Shown in pieces: positions 58,146-64,000 of a stretch of 64,000 nt of DNA. The notes beneath the pieces are model-generated. The model searched no databases. It was given only the letters and a program-made list of their open reading frames with translations, and was not told the DNA's origin. How positions within the stretch are numbered: position 1 is the first letter of the stretch; every line of letters begins with the position of its first letter. This stretch comes from Astropecten irregularis (taxonomy: Eukaryota; Echinodermata; Asteroidea; Paxillosida; Astropectinidae), in assembly GCA_963971285.1 (NCBI GenBank), contig OZ020253.1, positions 2,232,001-2,296,000 on the forward strand, read 5' to 3'. A program made the translations under genes and the position numbers.

Positions 58146-61100
58146 CTAGTTGTCATCAAACTCGCGCTTGATGAGAAAGTTTTGGTACACGGTCGGCGAT
58201 AGGTACATCTACAAAGGCAAAAATCAAACAAACTGTTAGCAGTCAATCCCCATAAACATCTCATGACATACTTTACAAACTCAACAAATGAGTTACAAGT
58301 TTAGTAAGCCTGGAATCATGTTGATGATTCATTGTGGAACAATGGAGAGTTCCACATGGGTCGTACAAACTCAAGGAAAGTCAATAATTTATCTTTCAAA
58401 AATTCAATTTGATTGAAGTTGAAGAAAAAGTGTCTGAAAAGCCCAGCGATACTTGTTACTAGAAAAGTATACTACATAGTGCTTTACATTGCTAAATAAG
58501 GCGCACTAGACTCAATACAGTATCGTTACACAGGGATGTCAAATTTAAACTGAAACAAACATCGATGTTGTATTCGTCCCAGCTTATTACAGTGAAGTTC
58601 AAGGCCTCTTTCGACCTGTGACTGGTCCCTTAACAACATCAAAGGTACAGGACAACTCGGTCATTTTCATGGACGTACCTTTTCGTCCGAATTGTCATTC
58701 ATCAATGTGAGAGCTTCTTTGATCTGAGTGAAGTCTGGTCGCTGACTTGGACTTCTCTGCCAGCACTGCAGCATTAAATCATAGCTGCAAACCAAACAAG
58801 GTTCACCACAAATAATGGCATTTTGATGGAATTGAGGATTCAAGAGACATATAAGAATATACAAACAGGCACTCGTATTTGTTACTAATGAGAGTTATTT
58901 ATATCTGGTCGTACTTACATTTCCTCTGCACAGTTTTCAGGTTTGGGCATGCGGTAACCGTCCAGAAGCCGCTCAGCTAGTGATTTAGTCAGGATACCTG
59001 GATAAGGTGTGGCACCTAGACTCACCATAAACAAACATAATAACATCTTATCATATCATGTCGCCATTTTGGCAGATGCTTGTATGCGAGATAAAAGCAA
59101 TACCATATCAATGTGTATTGGAGTACAAAATAAACACTCACCGTAAGTCACTATCTCCCAAAGCAAAATTCCAAATGACCATCTGCAATGAACGACAACA
59201 ATAGGTGAACATACACACAAGTCATTAGCACGCTACATTATACCAATCGGCTGTTGAATATAGAACTTGATAGCTCAGATTGATGTGTGATGGTAAAAGG
59301 CACTTCATAGATTATATGGCTTCTGACTGGCATCCTGACCAAAGATAGTTGGAGGCCTCATCATAGGGCTTGATAGCTCAGATGGTAGATCACTTGTATG
59401 GCAGGTAATAGGTTATACGGCCTCTGACTGGCACCCTGCACGAAGCTAGTTTACTACAGGAAGGCCCCATCACAAGGCTGGATAGCTATAAGGTGGTAGA
59501 GTACTGGTATGGCAGTTCAAGGGTTACATGGCTTCTAACTGGTACCCTGAGCAAAGATAGCTAACTATAGGGAGGCCCTATCATAGGTCTGGATAGCTAA
59601 GGTGGTAGATTGCTGGTAAGGAAGCTCGTCTTCGGTTATATGGCTTCTGTCTGACACCCTGAGCAAAGATAAGGCATTTATATATGGCTTCTAACTGGCA
59701 ACCTGATAGTTGACTACATGGAGGCCCCATCATAGAGCTGGATAGCTTAGGTGGTGAGTACTGGTATGGCACTTAATGGTTTATATAGCTTATAACTGGC
59801 ACTGTGATAGTTGACTATAGGGAAGCCACATCACAGTGCTGGAATTTACCAAAGCCAGAGCCAGATCCAAAGCCTAAGTTTCAAAAAGGCCCATAATAAT
59901 TCCAAGATATTACTGTACATTACTTACACGTCACTCTTAGTCTTGTACATGCGTTGGGTCAATGACTCAATGGCCAGCCATCTTGACGGTACACGGGTCT
60001 AAAATAAAATAAAGCAGACATTCAAATGAGCGATATCAAACAAGTAAACTGTAAATAAACATACTAAGCAAATACGACTGTTAAATACCTCATCATCGGT
60101 CAGCACAATCTACGCACTGAATGACTAAGAAATTCCCCACTCTGTTCTGGACATTGGGTGATTTTCAGCTGATATTTGTCCAATTATGTGCAATTAGATC
60201 ATCTCTTGCATGGCCTTGTTGTCGTGGCTTTAAGTTCTGAATTTTGGTGAAAAGTTTAATCTAATGTCCATTACCATTGACTTCTGCACATAGAGATCTT
60301 CGCCTCTGGACAGGCCAAAATCTGAGACCTTCGCGGTTTTGTCCCCAGCAAGGAGAACGTTTCTAGCTGCAAGATCACGGTGAATAATCTGCGGATTTAT
60401 AACATATATCATCGTGTAAATGACATCTTATTTGGAATATTTGTTCACCATGCTTACCATTTACATAACAAATAATGTAACAGAAGAAAACATAAGCCAT
60501 AATTGAAGAAAACTCATATTGTTTCATTAGCTGTCTGTCACACACAAAATGTTCACCATCCACATTTAAAGCTGCCGTAATAATGATGCCATATTAAACT
60601 TTACATGTCCCCACGGGGCCACCATACATACCCCAATGGCAGATAGGTGCTCCATTCCTGTAGCGACGTCAATGGCAAAGCTCAACAACTCTGACGAGGT
60701 CAAAGTTGACTCGGCGTTTTGGTGGTTGACACCGAGCTGCTTGGGACGTGCCTTTCTCAGATAATCTCGAAGATTGCCATTGGGTAGGAATTCCAATGCC
60801 ACGTACAGAATGGCTGGAAAAGAACAAGTCATTATTCAAATTACGGCATTCATTACTCAACTTTACATTAGCGTTTTGCAGTACATTCCCAACTTTCTTG
60901 CCAATTTCTCAATAACTTAATAAAGTTCAATTTGTTCTAAGAAAAACCCTGATGCATAGAAAGTTGTTCCTTGGGACAAACAATTCGGTTTTCAAACCTT
61001 CATGGAGGCATGCTCCTAGGAGACCAACGATGTTTGGATGTTTGCCGATTCGGGAGATTATTTTAAACTCTGCCATGAAATCTTCAGTGTCAGTTTCCGA

Positions 61101-64000
61101 TGCACCACCTGTGACGGAATTGGAAAGAAATTAGCTGTAGTTTTATGCTTAAAATCACACCATCGTATAGTGCTACATAATCCTTCCTTATTCTAAGGCT
61201 AAGGTTTGTAAGCTAATCGAAATAACAACAGTGTTCACAGGACACCAATGACTATCCTATTAGTCTGACTACGGAATTGCCAGCTTTACCTTTCAGTGTT
61301 TTGACGGCTGCTTTAGTGGCAGTGCCTTTGATGTTAATGGTCGCCGCTCGAACTTCACCAAAGTTTCCCTTGCCAAGAACCTTGTCCTCGACGGTCAAGT
61401 CCTTCCAGTCCACTGCCCATTTAACCGCCCACTCAGGCAGACAAACGTCCTCGTAAACATTAGCATCATCATCATCATTGTAACTCGTGATATCTGGACT
61501 TGGAGAGTCAACTCCATAACTAACTTCTTTAGGTTGGTCAGATAAAGCCTGCATGGTCAAGACAAGGACGGGGACAGAGTCAAGCTCAGAAACAATTTGG
61601 AGTAAGGTTGATTGATTCAGCTTCAAATGAAAAAAATTGTCAAACACTCTAGTACATCTCTTATGAATATTTATATGGATGAATCCGTAGAATGATTTGT
61701 AACTAACCAGTTCCGTGGTGTCAGGAGCTGTGGGGTTATTAGAGAGGTGATGGTTCTTCCGCCTTCTCCAGAGTACGCAGAGTATTAGGACCAGTGTTAT
61801 GAGGCAGATCAGCACTACAACAACAGCAGCCACAACGCCTCCACTGACCCCCGTCATCTCTTCACGAACTAGGAGAATTCACAGGAATACAAGACATGTC
61901 AGTTGCTTCACATTACCCTTGTCGTATATCGAGAGTTTCTAGAAATGAGTTTGGAAACCAAACTCACTGGATGCAAATCAGCCAAGCCTAAGTCCCTAGT
62001 TATCCTGCCTATGAAAAGTCCTCGTTGCATTGGTGGCAGCGGTGGGATTTGAACTCCACGCGTTATGACTTCAATAGATGATAGGTTTTACAAGTTAGGT
62101 TGTTAAAAGAGCGAAATTACTCCGTGTCTAACAATGGCTCACCGGAAGACCAAAGCTGTCTGGCTCTCCGGGCGACTGTCTAGTCGCCCGGAGAGCCAGA
62201 CAGCCGGCCAGAAAACCACAGACTACTGGGAGTTAGAAAGACGGAGACCAGAGCCGCGCCTGGAGAGCAGGGATGTCAACTGAAAAACAGAACCACCAAA
62301 AATGTCCGACAAAAAACGGGATTCTAAGGACGTCCAGAGAGCATGAAAACCGTCCGGAAATTCCAAACGACAATGGCCTGCCTGGTGGACAAAGTTCATG
62401 CCAACCTTCCAGCAGAGAGTAGAGACTGTGCATACGTAGAGATAATTTTCTGGATGCTCTGCAATAGAGCGAAATTAGGATCCGTGTCATTCAAATGCGA
62501 GCAGTTACCCTGGGCGATGCAGTTGCAGTGGCAGTCAGTTGAGTTTTAGGCGGTACAAAAGGCTGAGAGTGCTCGTTGCACCAGAGCCCAAGAAAGTACG
62601 GACCGCTGGGGCGGAGCTAGTTTCAAAAGGACAATGCACCACAGCTAGTGATGAAAACTAACGGAAACTGCCCTTCAAGAGCAAGTCCAAGAACTGGTAT
62701 TGGTCATTGATACGATGGGTTGATACGTTACCTTCTTTTCTAGTTGTTTCAGTAATGGCGTCACTCCATGGTCCCGCACCTACAGAAGTCTCGGCCTGTA
62801 CCTATCACATTAAGTGGAATATGTGTCACTGATTAAGCTCCACGGCAAATCCAACAGTAAATTATGTCAATTTTAGCAGCAATATGATAACAGCTACTCG
62901 GAGTGCAAAGGCGTTAGTTGATAATACCAACAATATTCTATCAACTTTTCAAACATTCTATAACCATTAGAATCTCAGCTTCAACCAGACTTAAGAAATG
63001 CATAGCATCACATATTGTAGGGATTTCCATCAGTGCCAGTACCATCTCGGATTTCTTTTTTAATTTGTGAGAACAAAATGTTATGAATACCTGAAAAGAG
63101 TAGGTAACGTTGGTTTCAAGACTTCCTAAGGTGTACTCTAGCTGCTTAATGCCACTCACAACAAGTGAATTGTTTGTTTCTCCAATCTTGCCGTAGCGAA
63201 CGTTGTACTGTGTGATTATTCCATGTGGAGGGTCTGGTCTCGACCATGTGAGTGATATTGAAGCATCATCTACGTCCTGGATTCGAACATTCAGTGGAAC
63301 TGTTGGCTCTGTACAAACAAATCCCAAGAACACAGGCATTGCTTACATTCAGCTTACAAGATCTTGAAATAAAAGAAATGTCATCATAATGACTTTTTAA
63401 CTTTTTTTTCTTTTTAGGATACGAACGGTAGATAGATGAAGAGATTTGAGTGATGTTATCGATCAGCTGATCAATTTGCTATCCTGTTTTGAACAAATCA
63501 AGTTTCAAGACAAGACAAGTTATTAACTGCTGCAAACTGCTCATCAACAAAAATAATGACCTTGGAGTAAGGAGGGCCTCAGGTTCCGATCCTAGCAGGA
63601 TCTTTCTCAAAGGCTGCTTTGAGTTAGGAGGGCCTAACATTTTGATCCTAGCAGGATCTTTCTCAAAGGCTCAATGACAAGAGAACAAGAACATGCAAGT
63701 AAATACAAGTTTCAAGACGGTCTGTACTACACCAGAAGGAACAGAGCCATCTACCTGCTTCGTTGGTTCTTACAACTAGATCCTGGCTGACAGGCCCTCC
63801 ACCGGCACTGGTGTGTGCAACAACCTTGAACGTGTAGCTGGTGAAGGGAATCAGACCGAAGATGGTAACCGATTCCTCTAATATGGATCCCTGAATGGTG
63901 TCAGGGCCTCGCAGCTGGTACGCGTACATCGTGATGACGCCACCCCTTCCTGAACACACCGGTTTAGTCCAAGTGAAACTCAGACTGCGCTGCGATATGG
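58146..64000 (-). CDS. Tie-family receptor tyrosine kinase, 3' part (13 exons, runs off right edge)
   Basis: This is a receptor tyrosine kinase: ligand binding outside, tyrosine phosphorylation inside. Minus-strand exons in order are 63755-64000 (cut by the edge), 63091-63308, 62732-62801, 61708-61868, 61290-61548, 60998-61108, 60632-60813, 60275-60388, 59928-59998, 59142-59182, 58919-59015, 58679-58784 and 58146-58208 (stop TAG). They join in frame into 578 codons: FN3, FN3, membrane helix, juxtamembrane, kinase, short tail. The kinase resembles human TIE2: [35 protein letters not shown] and IYDLMLQCW. The FN3 exons are close copies of those in the neighbouring phosphatase gene, but only two FN3 domains precede the membrane helix. 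The N-terminal modules lie beyond base 64000. Confidence 0.92.
58679..61398 (-). CDS. Kinase domain of the Tie-like receptor
   Basis: The domain starts in exon 61290-61548 at [17 protein letters not shown] (glycine loop) with AAVKTLK (ATP lysine). Exon 60998-61108 gives [19 protein letters not shown] (helix-C Glu). Exon 60632-60813 gives [17 protein letters not shown] and a kinase insert of about 20 residues. Exon 60275-60388 gives HRDLAARN and DFGLSRG, with an activation-loop Tyr in EDLYVQ. Later exons give [50 protein letters not shown]. Every catalytic residue I looked for is present, so activity is expected. The last exon adds [11 protein letters not shown], with a YxN site. Confidence 0.92.
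59260..59850 (+). repeat. Tandem array of the tRNA-like 110-bp unit in the kinase intron
   Basis: About five to six degraded units carry GGATAGCTAAGGTGGTAGAT-type, ATATGGCTTCTAACTGGCA and CACCCTGAGCAAAGATA blocks. It is the same unit as 43905-44760. The intron lies between the kinase exons at 59142-59182 and 59928-59998. Short GAGCCAGA remnants of another repeat follow at 59840-59895. Confidence 0.7.
61290..61868 (-). CDS. Membrane helix and juxtamembrane region of the Tie-like kinase
   Basis: Exon 61708-61868 encodes [11 protein letters not shown], then the helix [20 protein letters not shown] and [10 protein letters not shown] (basic stop-transfer). Exon 61290-61548 begins [19 protein letters not shown], followed by [16 protein letters not shown], with several tyrosines in acidic surroundings, before the kinase domain. 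The 159-bp intron between them (61549-61707) is a multiple of three and has no in-frame stop, so a retained-intron form would add 53 residues here. Confidence 0.85.
62156..62203. repeat. Perfect hairpin with 22-bp stem and 4-base loop
   Basis: The left arm 62156-62177 begins CTGTCTGGCTCTCCGGG, and the right arm 62182-62203 is its exact complement, with GTCT between. It is GC-rich in an otherwise AT-rich kinase intron. I found no second copy in the window. The stem is shorter than a usual microRNA precursor. Confidence 0.85.
62732..64000 (-). CDS. FN3 domains of the Tie-like kinase, copies of phosphatase FN3-3 and FN3-4
   Basis: Exon 63755-64000 (partial) encodes [52 protein letters not shown]. 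Exons 63091-63308 and 62732-62801 encode [34 protein letters not shown] and [16 protein letters not shown]. The phosphatase counterparts are 35865-36146, 36601-36818 and 37461-37530. The second and third exons have exactly equal lengths (218 and 70 bp), and phases agree. The introns also align, including the AGATCCTGCTAGGATCGAA repeat and TGCCTGTGTTCTTGGGATTT before the FN3-4 acceptor. Confidence 0.92.

Noticed and set aside
62233-62490. 85-codon minus-strand frame in the kinase intron
   Set aside because: It has no resemblance to FN3 or any family I know. The flanking kinase exons join in phase without it.

Overview
The window looks like nuclear DNA of an invertebrate deuterostome, most likely an echinoderm. 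The evidence is AT-rich DNA with many small exons in 0.2-4 kb introns, abundant TGTACATGTA and TAGGCCTAC words, dense miniature inverted-repeat elements and tRNA-derived SINEs, and Tie-type receptor sequences. The species cannot be fixed from sequence alone. No prokaryotic, viral, LTR-retrovirus or Polinton material was recognised.

Three protein-coding genes are supported, each by exons whose splice phases agree. (1) On the minus strand, 4237-11150 holds the 5' part of a TESK-family protein kinase: three coding exons, a probable 5' UTR exon near 18.55 kb, and the rest beyond base 1. (2) On the plus strand, 19846-54751 is a complete receptor protein tyrosine phosphatase. It has 37 common coding exons plus either of two signal-peptide first exons, giving about 1832 or 1840 residues. 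Its order is signal peptide, F-type lectin, two Ig-like exons, Tie-type EGF repeats, six fibronectin III domains, one membrane helix, an active PTP domain D1, a degenerate D2, and a C-terminal YENL. (3) On the minus strand, 58146-64000 is the 3' part of a Tie-family receptor tyrosine kinase: FN3 domains, membrane helix, complete kinase domain, and a tail with YQNF. It runs off the right edge.

The main observation is that genes 2 and 3 lie tail to tail about 3.4 kb apart and share near-identical ectodomain exons and introns. FN3 exons 35865-36146, 36601-36818 and 37461-37530 match minus-strand exons 63755-64000, 63091-63308 and 62732-62801, with identical lengths and phases where complete. The phosphatase also has Ig/EGF modules that closely resemble vertebrate Tie receptors. 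So a Tie-like kinase and a tyrosine phosphatase with matching outer domains are neighbours. This suggests a kinase/phosphatase paired-receptor system, possibly reading a common ligand with opposite outputs. Differences between the shared exons are mostly amino-acid changing and cluster in one FN3 block.

The rest is introns and two intergenic gaps (about 18.66-19.85 kb and 54.75-58.15 kb) filled with repeats. These comprise several inverted-repeat element families, tRNA-derived SINEs, one LINE fragment, hexanucleotide-armed foldback elements, a 1.2 kb minisatellite in the lectin intron, and tRNA-like tandem arrays in introns of both receptor genes. Repeat boundaries are estimates by eye. Residue numbers for the phosphatase use the shorter signal peptide.
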